NCBI GenBank assembly: GCA_033980235.1
Contig: CM067080.1
Location: forward strand, 62,001 to 126,000
Direction of reading: 5' to 3'
DNA length: 64,000 nt
Source: Diadema setosum
Lineage: Eukaryota; Echinodermata; Echinoidea; Diadematoida; Diadematidae
Notes under the pieces: model-generated
Told to the model about the DNA's origin: nothing
The model's database searches: none
Seen by the model: the letters and a program-made list of their open reading frames with translations, nothing else
Program-made: the position numbers and the translations under genes
Shown: positions 33,136 to 45,518 of the stretch, piece after piece
How the letters are laid out: the number at the start of each line of letters is the position of its first letter
How positions within the stretch are numbered: the stretch's first letter is position 1

Positions 33136-34666
33136 ACCAAAGTCAAAAGAAACCACTTACAAGCTGTATGAAAAATACTCTATGTTGTTGTATGGTAAGA
33201 CAATCATTTTTTTCCTCTAGAATGTAAGCATGCCAGTGGTTTAGACAGAAAGTCTCTGGGTACCGTATTCTCCAGCGAGATGTAACTTAATTATAGATCC
33301 CTTGGACATGTAATGAGCAAAGTTGTAGAGAAGATGTCAAGCTTTGCTTTGATGCAAATTGTATGACATGACAAATCTATGATTGTTTTCCTTTCAAATA
33401 ACCATTTTTGTACAGTATAGGCATGAATTTTGCACACAAAACAGTTAGTGGCAGAAATATAGAATTCACTTGCAAATCCATTAATCATGCAAGGGACTAT
33501 GCAGTAATGCCAATGAGCAACTTGATATCATACAATGAATCAATCAATCTTTTAGACAGGGCCATGTTTCGCAATCAAATGACAACTTGATTTGTTGTCA
33601 TCACCTTCTAACCACTTGTGTTTTCCATGCCAATTTTCGAAAGATAAAGCGCAGTGCAAACAAGTTGCTTGGCAGAGCCGTCGATCCTGCCCACTGCATT
33701 TAAAATACACTAACCTCACGCATCATAACATCACACAATGATTATAATCACAGCTCTGTCTCGTGCAGCAGATGTAAGAATGCTTCGTTGTTGTACAGCA
33801 AATTTTGTGAATGAAAGCGTGCACACTCTTCTTCATGTGAGTTTTAAATTCCGTAGTTCCATACATGAACATCGCACGTACAAACTCAGATTTCCTTCAC
33901 ATAACGAAACACAAAGTTCGCATCATTCAATCATAGTTACTATACCGTCAAAATTTGAAATAAAACATGCACATACTCACACAAAGAGAAAATGAATTAG
34001 GAAACATAAAAACCAGGTAGAAATTCATTCAAAGTTTGTGATCAAAATTCAGGGAAAAAAAGGGTAAAAGTTTTGAAAAGAATCAATCCTTCCTCATTTC
34101 TTTTTCTTTTTGTCGCTAAAGTCAGGGTGCGGCCTGTGCAGAGTTGCAGCCTTATTGCCGGAGAATACGGTATGAATGCTTACAAATATATCAATAAATG
34201 GAAACTGAAATGGGAAAAGCTGTGGACTAGTTTGGTCTACCGCATAAACCTATGGATGGGACTACCGTAGAGTATGTAAGCATACAAATATTGTACCTAC
34301 AGTTGTACATAGATTTATTATTATTCTGTTTATAGCTGTAGTGTAAACTTACAAGTGAATGCCAATCCAAACTATTGCAACAGGAAGCAAGGCAAGGGAG
34401 AGTGGGATGTTGAGAGAAAGTTCACAGCGTATAAAAAGCTCTATAAATAGCGTCATCATCCAAGTTACTTCTGTTCCTGATTATCCCGCAGATACATGTA
34501 GGTGATTGCAGTGTTAGTTTAAACTACAGGATTTCCTGGGGTATTTTTGGGAAATATGGGATAAACATGCTACTATCAAAGTAAATCATCTACACTGTAA
34601 ATGCACATTTGTGAATTGAGAATAGCCAGGAAAAGTGCTTTGGAATTTGGTAGGATTATGCAGATA
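33136..34666. other. No gene seen
   Basis: Mixed AT-rich sequence. The longest frame (33738-33995) has no domain and ends in a His/Thr/Lys stretch from a CACA-like tract. Confidence 0.6.
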
Positions 34667-35076
34667 TTAAAGGACAATTCCACCTTCATATGTGGATTGA
34701 GTGAATGCAGCAATATTTGTAGAACACATCAGTGAAAGTTTGGGGAAAATCAGACAATCTGTTCAAAAGTTATGAATTTTTAAAATATCTGCACAGTCAC
34801 TGCTGGATGAGAAGACTACTACAGAGTGTATGATGTCACATGTGTACAACGATACAGTGTATAAGGAAAATATAAAAAGAATTTCCCAAAATTTTACTTG
34901 TTGAAAAAAGTGCACATTTCCTTGACTCGTCACTGACGTATGTTAGGGGTAATTTATTCCCCCCTGCCTTCTGAAAGAGGGAATTCAAGTGTTCTTTTAT
35001 TATGCGAGAAAAGTGAAAATATCTTGAATTTTCCTTATAATTTCTTTTTATAGGTGTACACATGTGACATCACTAG
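34667..35076. mobile_element. TTAA family-1 MITE, right-truncated
   Basis: It begins TTAAAGGACAATTCCACCTT and runs through the centre (CTGAAAGAGGGAATTCAAGT, TTTATTATGCGAGAAAAGTG) to GTGACATCACTAG, where the match stops. The returning arm is missing. Confidence 0.8.
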
Positions 35077-35381
35077 TGGGGCAGATATGTGAAAAAGATG
35101 CTCACATCTGGCGGAAAGTATGACATTTTGCATATAAGGGTATTTTGGGGCGCTGATTTCAAAAATTGCCGGATCCAAGAGATCTGGCCATGGGGTCGGC
35201 CGCCATTATGAATTCCAGTATGGCCGCCGCCAAAGATCCCTATCTTCAGTTCTGAAAGACATAAGCCATTGAAATTTGATACATAAAAGCATGGTGGTAT
35301 AATGACTTCAATAACAGACTTCTTTGAGAATAATTCATTATGGAGAAATTGTGTAGATTTGTATCAATTGTTTGGTGCAAA

Positions 35382-35539
35382 TACTGTAAAACGAATGTTT
35401 CGCGTGCATTTTGATTTCGCGAGCGCAAAGATTTGTGAAATTAAAATGCACGCAAAATTCTTGTCTACATGACACGAGAAAGACCGTCGGCTCCAATTCC
35501 CGAAAATATCATGCCGCGAATATATTGTGTTTTACAGTA
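35382..35539. mobile_element. Short MITE with TACTGTAAAACG ends
   Basis: The left TACTGTAAAACG and right GTTTTACAGTA are inverted. TTTCGCGTGCAT near the left and ATGCACGCAAAA inside are also inverted. Relatives lie at 41343-41560 and 54115-54330. Confidence 0.75.
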
Positions 35540-35786
35540 CAATGTGCATGCTATATATGGTATATTATGTAGCAGAGTATAAATTGAACATTCTGGTTCT
35601 GGTTTGTGGTACTGCACAGTAACACCCTGTTCTGCTATCACAGGGCAATGGTCAAGGGCATTGAAGTATTGACCGTGTAACTGGCAACTATTATAGCTGC
35701 CTTTATGAGAAAATTTATATTCTATAAATATGTTGTGTAGGATTAGTCCAATGGTTTCTTTGTAGATCATTTGTTACCCGTGACTA

Positions 35787-36623
35787 CGGTTTCAGGCAAA
35801 AGTCGCAAGAGCAAATTCCCTCCTAAGCGGGGTACAAAGATTTTGGCCAAAATGTTATTTTTGTCGATTTTGGGTTTTTTCAGATTGAAACTTTGATATG
35901 TTTTGTACTAAATTTCACAGCATAACGCTAAGTTTTTCCTACCAAAAATGGAATTTTAAACACCCTATCTGGATCACACTTGTCAGTTTCGATCTCCTTT
36001 TGAACGCCGCGCCACTACAGTATGCCCAGTGTTCCTACGGTGAGGCATCTCGCGTGCGATTGGATAGTGCGTCGCACACATTTCCATAGTTCGGCTTTTG
36101 GCGATACGCCTCGCAGCGTGTCGGAAATGTTTTGTCCACACATGCATGCTCCATTGTTGTTGCTACAATAGATATCAGTACACTCGGTCTTTAAGCTCTT
36201 CGTTTGGCTTTCTATCTGAGCTTTTCTACTGCAATGTTCGACAACGTAAGTGAAACAAAAAGTGAACAGCAACACTAGGCAGCACTAAATTAACGTGAAA
36301 AATAGATACGATAGGGAGCATGGTTTAAGCATATCAGAGTGACAAATCGCCACACAAATTGTGCAACATACGATCGGAAACTGACTTTTTAATTGTGCTT
36401 GTAGTAAATATGACAGCAGGTTGACTCAAAAAAGACAGTAGGAGAGAGAAAAGGAGTGGTCATAAATGACCAGTATTCAAATAATACTCTGTAGTATATG
36501 ATCACTTACAGTACCGGTACCGGAGAATACGAGTGTTTTATATCAATGTAAAGCTTCGGAAATTGGCAAAGTGATTCAATGAAAAAATGAATTTTCAAAA
36601 TTCCTGACTTTTGCCTGAAACCG
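35787..36623. mobile_element. TIR element of about 0.84 kb
   Basis: CGGTTTCAGGCAAAAGTC (35787-35804) is matched exactly by its inverse at 36606-36623. Outside it GTGAC-like bases continue the symmetry (GTGACTA before, GTTGTCGCTGGTCAC after). The interior has no coding region; a GCG-rich imperfect hairpin lies at about 36050-36120. Confidence 0.7.
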
Positions 36624-37081
36624 TTGTCGCTGGTCACATTTGGAGCCCACAGGGTATACAAATTATTTGTATGTCTTTAAATGCAGTGATCTTCAAGAGG
36701 CTCCAAACACTGTTGGTACAGAGAAGGATAAGCTGGTATCATTATAATTGCCCATTACAAATCGTGCAGGCCTTTTTTTTCTTTGCTTTTGTACATGTAC
36801 AAATGTACCTTCAAAAACCATTTTTTGTGAATACATTTTGTTTAAATCTAGATATCGTTCATTTTAATGAAAGTATTGATATCAGATGAATGGAATATCT
36901 GTCACTTTGAAAAAAAAAAACAACAACAACATAGAATTTGTTTCAAGGAGAAAATTAAAGGCGGGTGTTTCGATGTAATGTAGAAAACTTTTTTCTTCAA
37001 ATCGTCAAATACAAGTATGTATGGCAAGTTGAAAACTCAAGGATGTACATTGTGTTTTTAATCCTGCCCTTTGTTAAACAA

Positions 37082-37645
37082 TTAAAGGACAAATTCACCT
37101 TCATAAACATTAAGGATTGAGAGAATGCAGCAGTATTAGTAGAACACATCAGTGAAAGTTTGAGGAAAATTGGACACTCGATGCAAAAGTTATGAATTTT
37201 TAAAATTTTTGTGTTGGAACCGCTGGATGAGGAGACTACCAAGGCTCGTGATGTCATATTAGTACAACAGTATAGAGAAAATGTTAAGAAAATTCAACAT
37301 ATTTTCACTTTTTTCGCATAATAAAAGAGCACTTGACTTGCCTCTTTCTAAAGGCAATGGGAATAATATTACCCATATGTCAGTAACGAGTCGAGGGAAT
37401 GTGTACTTTTTTCAACAGATGAAATTTTGTGAAATTCTCTTTATATTTTCCTTATATTGTTGTACGCATGTGACATCATACACTGCAGTAGTCTTCTCAT
37501 CCAGCGGTGACTGCACAAAAACTTCAAAAACTCATAACTTTTGAATGGATTGTCCGATTTTCCTCAAACTTTCAATGATGTATTCTAATATTGCTACATT
37601 CTCTCAATCCTTATGTTTGAAATGAAGGTGAACTTCTCCTTTTAA
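37082..37645. mobile_element. TTAA family-1 palindromic MITE, full copy
   Basis: TTAA at both ends. The left arm AGGACAAATTCACCTTCATA and right arm GAAGGTGAACTTCTCCTT are inverted, and the inversion continues inwards (GAACACATCAGTGAAAGTTT against its counterpart, ATCCAGCGG against CCGCTGGAT). About 560 bp, non-coding. Confidence 0.9.
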
Positions 37646-37730
37646 CTTAGAAGAAAATAATGTACAATTGTACACAGGTCTGTACAGTACTTTTTTTTTT
37701 GGTGGTCTTTGAACTAAAGAAACCTTCAGT

Positions 37731-38133
37731 TTGAATGGACTGTACAGTTCTGGTTGAGGTGAAGATTTACAGTAGCTTGTCTAACGTTTTGCAAGATATT
37801 CAGAAACCACTCTGAGATATCAAAGAGCATGCAATTCTATAAAAGGGGTACGGTATCAATATTTTATTTGATGAAAATCGGCTTTGAAATGGCTGAGATG
37901 ATATCCAAAAAAACAAGGTGAAACAAAGAGATTTTAATAAAAGACATGGCCTGTCCCCTTGTATTATTATCACTTTTTTTTTTTGGATATCTCAGCCATT
38001 TGAAAACCAATTTTCAAATGTTGAATCCTTCATAAAATTACATGCTCTTTCATATTTCATAAGAGGTTTCTCAATATCTCACTAAGAAATGTTATAAACC
38101 TGAATCCCCACCTCACCCAGAATTGTCTCCTTT
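37731..38133. mobile_element. TTAA family-2 MITE, first of a tandem pair
   Basis: Arms GACTGTACAGTTCTGGTTGA and a diverged inverse near 38115. The left flank GGTCTTTGAACTAAAGAAACC also precedes the next copy, so flank and MITE were duplicated together. Confidence 0.82.
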
Positions 38134-38275
38134 TGTCTTCTTTTCTCTTCATGCATTTCAAATTTGAAATTGCCCTGTAAATGCTCTGTTACAGAATTTC
38201 TTGTGTTATTGTAAAACAGGGTGTTTTTTTTTTGGTGGTGGTGGTGGTGGTCTTTGAACTGAAGAAACCTTCAGT

Positions 38276-38653
38276 TTAATGGGACTGTACAGTTCTGGTT
38301 GAGGTGAGGATTTAGCTTTTAACGTTTTGCAAGATATTTAGAAACCACTCTATGAGATGTCTAAGAGCATGCAATTCTAAGGGATATCAAAAGTTGTTTT
38401 GATGAAAATCGGTTTTGAAATGGCTGAGATATCCAAAACAAGGTGAAACAAAGAGATCCCATTTAAAGACTGGCTTGTCGCCTTGTATTATTCTCACTTT
38501 TTTTGATATCTCGGCCATTTGAAAACCAATTTTCAAACGTTGAATCCTTCTTCACATCCTCTTTCATATTTCATAAAACGCTTCTCATTATCTCACTAAG
38601 AAATGTTATAAACCTGAATCCCCACATCAACCAGTACTGTACAGTCCCTTTAA
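38276..38653. mobile_element. TTAA family-2 MITE, second of a tandem pair
   Basis: TTAA at 38276-38279 and 38650-38653; arms GGGACTGTACAGTTCTGG and its inverse before CCCTTTAA. It is preceded by the same TTTGAACTGAAGAAACCTTC flank as the copy at 37731. Confidence 0.87.
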
Positions 38654-39585
38654 AGTTTGTCGGTCTTTCTCGTTCCTTTTTTTCTTTTTCTTTTTCTTTT
38701 TTAAATCTGGTACGGTTATATGGAAAGAAAGTGTTGTGTGACAAAAATTGCCATAATTATTCCTGGCCCAGAAATGCATTTTGCATGTGAATTGAGTATG
38801 AACTCTTCAAATTTAAAAATTGTAATTGTGTGCCAGTACAGGTGTATTCACTGCATGTTAACTCTGTGGCTGATGTGTGCCTGGTATCTCATGGTTCTTT
38901 CTCCATGGATACTCAAACATTATGGAAGAATGTTAGTTCCCTAGGATAATCCTTTTTGTACATCAGTACAATACCTTGTGCAAGGTAAACTGGTTCAAAG
39001 ACGAACTTTAGCAAAGTGAATTGTTGGACATTCTCTATGGAGAGCCAGACAGCACTTAACTCTGCATCTTGTGATTGGTGTTATGCTGCCCTCTCTTGGT
39101 GAGAATGACAATGCCTTTGTTTTTCTTCCATTTTTTTTCCCTTTTTTATTTTTGTGCAGTGTGAAAGTTGGCAATGTACAGTACTCTGTATACGCGTGTA
39201 TAGTGAGACGGTTATCATTGTATGGACAATGTTTGAATATGCATGAGGAAATATGTGAGAAAGACACAGAAAGAGAAGTTGAAAGGGTTGGAAAGTTATT
39301 AGAACTATTTGCCAAGCTGAGAAAGCCGTACATTGTATTAAAAAGCTATACATTGTATAATTAATGTAATGTTCATTTCATAATTCTGCAACCAAAACAA
39401 GAATACATGGTTGGAGAGTAAAGATCTATAAAACTCTCAAAGGGAAAGAAAGAGGAACTATACAAGCAATGGATAACTAAGATGCAGCTACATGTATATA
39501 TATTTTTTTTAATTAAAAGCAAAATAATAGTTAAATATCTCTTGTACACGTACATGTACATTGTATATTTTACACTAATAGTAAT
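38654..39585. other. No gene seen
   Basis: It includes a TC/T-rich stretch at about 38672-38704. Overlapping frames on both strands at 39000-39360 show no domain. Confidence 0.6.
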
Positions 39586-39774
39586 CAGGGCTGCCAACTC
39601 TCACGCATTGAGCGTGAGACTCACGCATTTAGGTCCTTTCTCACTCTAAAACTTTATTTCATTTGCATGCATTTGTATTGATCTCACTCATTTTGACTCC
39701 TAAATTATAGCATTGGCCTATGGGAGTCTCACTCTCAACTACAATTATTGTAGTTTCCAGTGTTGGCAGCCTTG
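39586..39774. mobile_element. hAT-like MITE, 189 bp
   Basis: Ends CAGGGCTGCCAAC and GTTGGCAGCCTTG are inverted. TAGTAAT is duplicated outside (39579-39585 and 39775-39781). CAGGG termini with a 7-8-bp duplication fit the hAT group. Inside, ACTCACGCATT is repeated around an inverted CTCACGC-GCGTGAG. Confidence 0.83.
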
Positions 39775-39781
39775 TAGTAAT

Positions 39782-41342
39782 GTACATTGTATGTGTACTT
39801 TTGATAATTACAAGACAAAGATTGGCACATGCTGGATAAGAATGAGAAATTTGCACTGTTATATACACTAGAAATATTCTTTACAACTACAGTACAACTG
39901 TACAAAAAGAAAAATATATACCGGTATGAAAATGAACAAAACAAAATATTTGTATTCATAGAACAAATCATGCAAAGCAGTAACTTTCATTCTGCTTGTA
40001 CAATTATGAGAGTATAATTTGTTCAGTGTCCTATTCCTCTGTGTATATTAATGCTTTGATGCATTGGTTCTATAATTTGATATGACATTTCTCTTGGTAG
40101 TGTTACACGAGCATGCTGTAGTTCTACACATGTACAATGTACAGAGATAATGTACAAAGTACATTTATGTCAGTGGAGCTGAGAATTAGGAATTATTTAC
40201 TTTTAATAGTGTTATGGTCTTTGACTGCATTTTGTTTTTGAATGGTACATTTTGTGTAATGTCTGTTGAACGAGTCTTTGGACAGGCAGGATTCAAGGAT
40301 AGATTGGATTACATTGACAGGGTTCCTCTACCATCAAGTAATTATTATGAAACTTGATTTGTCTTCACTTGTACATTGATACAAATTTCACAATTTGAAG
40401 TTCACCAGAGGATTGTTAAGCTGTACACATGTACAAATATGTAGGTTGTCATGTGCACACATAATTTATATTATATTTCTTCAGTCACATTTCATTCACC
40501 ATCATGAATCTTTGTTAGTACACTGTACATGTATATTACCTTTATGTGTGCATTGATTGTTGGACATCAGTCAAGTGCAATACAACTATCAGTGCATACA
40601 CATTAATGATATCAACTGGTTTTGTAATTAAGAAAAGTTCACCTTACACTGATTAACCTTGTCATTGCATTGCATAAAGTGTGTGTGTCAATGATTGTCA
40701 TGCTTGTTGTTGTTGTTTTTTTTTCATTTCATTGACATACTTGTACACACAATGTATACATTTTGTATGTGTTGTTGCATTCTACAAATAACTTTTATGT
40801 GGTGTGAATTTATGTCTGATCCTAATTATCTGTGGAGCTGTATTTCAAAGAATTCATTTTTAACTTGTACCATGTCTTTCTGTGAATATTTTGCTGTTGT
40901 GTTGATATCAGTATTTGTCAATCTTTTACTTCACAGAACCTTCCCACAAGTATGCAGCCGATTTATCGTAGATAGCAAAAATTTTAGTCAGGTCCTGCCC
41001 CAACTCCTGTCCAGCATCCCCCCCAAAATCTGGCAAAATGATTAATTGTAGGAGAAGTTTATCGGTGAGTACACATAATCCTTACTAAGGATGGTTAGCA
41101 CAATGACATTGTGTTCTCTATCCCTTCTTTCAACCTTATTTTCAGGGTTCTTCCCTCTGCGTATATGCAAGTATATTAATAGCCTAACTGTGAAGTATAT
41201 GGAAAATGAATATACACTGTAGATGTAGATACTAACCACTGAAACTGTAGAAGCAAAGTTGTGTACATTGTTCACATAACTGTATGGAATGCGGTCAGAC
41301 TAATTGGTAGTAAAATGCACGTAATGACTAACAGGATACATG
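39782..41342. other. No gene seen
   Basis: AT-rich with many TACATGTA/TGTACA words. The 116-residue frame at 40695-41045 has hydrophobic stretches but no recognisable domain or support from the neighbouring sequence. Confidence 0.55.
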
Positions 41343-41560
41343 TACTGTAAAACGAGGAAGGTTTGCATGCATTTAATTTCATGAATTTTGCGCAAGCAAA
41401 TATGCATGAAATTGAAATGCACATATGAAAGTCTAGGTTACAATGTATATCATTATGCATTGAAAGTCAGAGGCAATTCAGAAATATTTCATGCTACACA
41501 CAAAAAAATGTTGGCTCCAGTTTGCGAACATTTCATGCCATGAAAATATCTTGTTTTACA
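41343..41560. mobile_element. TACTGTAAAACG MITE, second copy
   Basis: TACTGTAAAACGAGGAAGG at the left and ATATCTTGTTTTACA at the right, with inner GCATGAAATTGAAATGCACA mirrored by TGCATTTAATTTCATG. Homologous to 35382-35539. Confidence 0.65.
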
Positions 41561-42351
41561 TTATATGTCTACTTTGGATGGAAAGTTTTCATAGTTCATA
41601 CACTGTGCATGTGCATGTATGAATGTTTGTTTTAGTATTTCAAGACAATACCTAATATTTAAAGCATGAAAACCAGGTTTCCTCTAAATTGTAACATGAT
41701 TAATTGGGTGGATGGGACACCACTGTCTTTGTGCAATTTTCATCATATAAAGCAATAAAATGGCCTCAATATACAAAGTGTATCATCACCTCGGCCAAGG
41801 AGATTATGATTTTGTCATGTTGATTTGTTTTGCAAAATAATTATAAAAAGTTGCAAACAGATTTGAATGAAACTTGTAGGAAAGTTGATAATGACATTAG
41901 GAACAGATTATAAAAGTTTGGTAGTGATGCAGGAATTTTTTTTGAATTTTTGAAGGATTTTTTCTTATCTTTGGCAGATAGGGTTTATATGAACCTGGGA
42001 GGCCGTATGCATTTGAGGTTTGCATAGATGTACACACTCTAACGCATGTTCTCTGCTCAGACAAGGCGCCACGCAACTCAAAGTTGATGACGTAAAAGGC
42101 TTCTTGGGAAATGGGGTGATTTTCAGCATGAGTACATAGTACCTTGGTAGAGGTCTGCACTCTCTGAGTGCTTTCCTAGTACCTATGAAATATCAGGCTT
42201 GTTATTTCCTTCTGAGTTTTTGGAGTAGTTCATAAAAGAGCATTGTATACACCCAGTGCTGTATTGTTTGTTGTCACGTAACAAAGCGATGGAGGAAAAT
42301 ATGCATATGATACACAATGTATATCAACACACAATGTATATCAACATACAA

Positions 42352-42708
42352 TTAAAGGTCCAGTTTACCTTTGGGAGCAGTGATTTCAAAAATTTTCAAG
42401 ATATCATATTTGATGCATATGTGTAGGTCTGTTGTATCATAAAACATCCTACCATATGAAATATTTGCAATAAAACCTAAAATATAAGGAGATTTCAGGG
42501 TTTTTCTCAATAAACCGTAACTGTATACGGTTTAGTCTGGAAAATTTTTTATTATAACTATTGTTCACATTTTGTGTATTTAACAACACTTAACATCGAT
42601 TATACGGATTCAAATTTTGACAGTGGTTGTTTCTATCCCTAACTCACATTTTAGAACTATTTTATAGCACTAATGCTTTCATCTGCAAATGGTAAATTAT
42701 GCCTTTAA
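42352..42708. mobile_element. TTAA family-4 MITE, full copy
   Basis: TTAA at 42352-42355 and 42705-42708. The left end AAAGGTCCAGTTTACCTTTG and right CAAATGGTAAATTATGCCTTT are imperfect inverted repeats. It contains GGGAGCAGTGATTTC, shared with the fragments at 18440 and 33060. Confidence 0.72.
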
Positions 42709-42795
42709 AGGGGCTTTCTATAGCTCAGTCGGTAGAGCACCAGGCTAGTAATCCAGAGGACTCGGGTTTGAATCCCGATGGAATCCCATTTTCTT
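42709..42795 (+). pseudogene. tRNA-like sequence (tRNA-Thr-type pseudogene or SINE head)
   Basis: The A box TAGCTCAGTCGG (42721-42732) and B box GGTTTGAATCC (42765-42775) are near consensus for RNA polymerase III. The D arm (GCTC/GAGC) and T arm (TCGGG/CCCGA with loop TTTGAAT) pair, and the loop CTAGTAA gives anticodon AGT (42747-42749). The anticodon stem and the outer acceptor pairs are mismatched, so it should not work as a tRNA. It abuts a MITE and is followed about 100 bases on by a GATA tract, as a tRNA-derived SINE with a simple-repeat tail could be. Confidence 0.7.
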
Positions 42796-42892
42796 TGTCC
42801 ATTTTTCCACTAATAAAGTAATATACAAAGAAAGAGTTACAAACTTCAGCTGATACATTTTGGTAGCTGGATGAATTTTCATTAGATTCCCT

Positions 42893-42894
42893 TT

Positions 42895-42955
<61 letters not shown>

Positions 42956-42965
42956 CAGATAGATA
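42893..42965. repeat. (GATA)n microsatellite
   Basis: About 15-17 GATA units, with looser GACA/GATA repeats up to about 43020. Confidence 0.97.
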
Positions 42966-43029
42966 CATGTAGATACACTGTAGATAGACAGACAGATAGT
43001 TGGACAGATAGATCAAAAGATACAGTGCA

Positions 43030-43110
43030 CTCCCATTATAACGAAATGCTTGGGACCGGCAGTTTTCTTTCGTTATAACAAAATTTCGTTATAACTGAAC
43101 AAATACAATA
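43030..43110. repeat. TTCGTTATAAC inverted/direct repeat patch
   Basis: CATTATAACGAAAT, TTTCGTTATAACAAAATT and TTCGTTATAACTG form inverted and direct repeats of one word, with another TATAACGAAAAC further right. Probably a MITE end. Confidence 0.6.
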
Positions 43111-43317
43111 ATTATATATAACGAAAACAAGGAAACCACACATAATCTGTTTGTTGAATACCCATCATACACTGGAAAGCTATGTGAAATGGGATGGTAC
43201 CTTTTTTATTTTGTTTGAATATTAATTAAAAGATAGCATTAGTTGTTTGTATTGTCACGCATGTATAGAAAAATGATGGTTTAGGATTCGGTTACAGTTT
43301 GCTTTTCCAGAGATTCA

Positions 43318-43680
43318 TTTCTTACTAAAGTTCGTTACTCCGAAGGCTCCTTATTCCAAAGTTTCGCCATTCCTGGGATTCCGAAGGTGTGTTCATTTGA
43401 AGCTTCGCCCTTTCGAAGATTCGGTATGAATTCCAAAAGTTCATAATAGATATCAATATATCATTAGTTTTCCAAAGGTTCATTGATCGGAAAATGAAAT
43501 GAGGTGCTTCATTCCGAAGGTTTGTAAATCAAGAAATGAGAAAGGATCACTATTCTGAAGGTTCGTTGTTCCGAAGGTGTTTAATCCGAAAATGAAATAA
43601 GGTTCGTTATTCCAAAGGTATGTTAATGAAAAAGAAAATGAGAAAGGTTAGTCATTTCGAAGGTTCACTTATCGTAAGAC
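43318..43680. repeat. Degenerate TTCGTTATTCCGAAGG minisatellite
   Basis: About a dozen degenerate copies of GTTCGTTATTCCGAAG, with blocks such as AATGAAATGAGG and GAAAATGAGAAAGG between. TTCCGAA and TTCGAAG elements are themselves near-palindromic. Confidence 0.8.
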
Positions 43681-44560
43681 GATTATGGGTCAAACAAAAC
43701 AAAATGTTATCAACACTTTGGTTAATCTGTGGATTGCTGTGCATCTTTGTTTCTGCCTTTTGTGTTTCTGTTGTCACTCACTGCATGCCATTGTATTGTG
43801 TAATCCTCAGCTTATTTTCTAATTTCATGAATTCACATTTAAAAAGTCAAAAAGTTTTTTTTTTTGTTTTTTTTGTTTTTTTGTTTTTTTTAACAAGAGC
43901 ATGCACCACATGTACAGAGAGCAATTGCATGCAATGCATGAGACTGTAGTGTAGTTGGTTGAAATAAGATATTGTATGAGCCAGACAGGATCCTACAAAC
44001 AACTGAATGAAGCCGTACACTGTAGGACATAGTCCTACATGTTTGTGTCTCTGAGTGTTGTACAGTGTATGACCTTAGAGTTGTTGGCACAAAAACTCCC
44101 ATTGGAATGAAAGAATGTGATTCTTCTGCTGTAACATTTCCTGTAAAATCCCTGGCAACTCTTTAAAATAGTTACAAGGAGAGCTTGTTTCTACCAGAGG
44201 AATTACAAAACAAATTGCAAAACCCTTCAGAACAACACGGTATGTGCATTATATTTATTAGGCAATATTCTGACATAGTTTGAAACAAAATGGGAAGAAT
44301 ATTCAGATGGTTATACATTTTTAAAAACGTGTGTTACTTGCCTTTAATGTTTTTTATTTTTTCCAAATGATTGTTATGTGTTATATGCATGGCTGAGTAT
44401 TCAGCTCAGTTGGTTGTGCATCTCACTTTGTCCCTCGCATGGGACATAACATAAAGGTCCTGTGTGTGAGTTATACCCCTTGCTTTCATACCAAACTCCT
44501 CTGGACATCACCTGAGCACACTCTAGATGGACGTCCGGGGTGTTATTCGTTAAGGGCTGA
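43681..44560. other. No gene seen
   Basis: It includes a T-rich run with GTTTTTTT units at about 43856-43891. No domain or repeat family was recognised. Confidence 0.6.
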
Positions 44561-44790
44561 CGTCCACTAGGGCCCGGACAAGCCTAGAAAGGGTTGTGGA
44601 AGCAAATACTGTCATTTCGGCAACCTGTCCGCAGAATAAGTGTACGAATTGGCTTGTCCTTGAACATTCCTAGGAATCTCTGCGGACTTACGACATTTCT
44701 AGGAATGTCCCAGGATTCACTCAGGAAGAGTGTGAAATACCCGGAATATGCTAATCGTAGCTTAAAGGCGCAGACACATCTGGGATTACA

Positions 44791-45518
44791 CCAGGGCCCC
44801 ATTTCATTAAAGGATAAGTTCACCTTCATAAACATAAGGATTGAAAGAATGCAACAATATTAGTAGAACACATCGGTGAAAGTTTGAGGAAAATTGGACA
44901 ATCGATGCAAAAGTTATGAATTTTTAAAATTTTTGTGTTGGAACCGCTGCATGAGGAGACTACTACAGCTTGTGAGTCATATGCGTACAACTGTATAAAG
45001 AAAATGTAAAGAAAATTCAACATATTTTCACTTTTTTCGCATAATAAAAGAGCACTTGACCTGCCTCTTTCTAAAGGCAGGGGTAATAATATTACCCATA
45101 ACATTTGTCGGTAACGAGTCAGGGGAATGTGTACTTTTTTCAAAAGATGAAATTTTGTGAAATTCTCTTTATATTTTCCTATTATTGTTGTACGCATGTG
45201 ACATCTAAGTTTGCACTAGTCTTCTCATCCAGCGGTTACGGCACCAAAACTTCAAAAATTCATAACTTTGGAACCGATTGTCCGATTTTCCTCAAACTTT
45301 CAATGATGTGTTCTACTAATATTGCTACATTTTCTCAATCCTTATGTTTATGAAGGTGAACTTGTCCTTTAAAGTTGATATGATAGCAACTCTTGCTTGA
45401 ATGGTAACTTCCCATTGCAATTCAGTCAATCAGGAAGCTCGATGTTATCATTCCCTTGACAATTGCCATTTCAGCAAGAGTTGCTATCATATCAAGTTTT
45501 TATGAAATGGGACCCAGG
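44791..45518. mobile_element. MITE with CCAGGGCCCCATTTCAT ends, split by a family-1 MITE
   Basis: The left end CCAGGGCCCCATTTCAT and, after the inner MITE, AAGTTGATATGATAGCAACT are mirrored by AGTTGCTATCATATCAAG and ATGAAATGGGACCCAGG at the right. The inner MITE sits exactly at the TTAA between CATTTCA and AGTTGATATG. Confidence 0.9.
44807..45372. mobile_element. TTAA family-1 palindromic MITE, full copy (innermost)
   Basis: TTAA at both ends; arms AGGATAAGTTCACCTTCATA and TATGAAGGTGAACTTGTCCT. Centre CTTTCTAAAGGCAGGGGTAA. Very like the copies at 37082 and 47562. Confidence 0.93.

Noticed and set aside
39000..39364. Overlapping 90-112-residue frames on both strands
   Set aside because: No domain, no neighbouring support, mutually overlapping; likely chance in AT-rich sequence.
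42709..42795. Functional tRNA-Thr gene
   Set aside because: Anticodon stem and outer acceptor stem are mismatched; retained as a pseudogene or SINE head.
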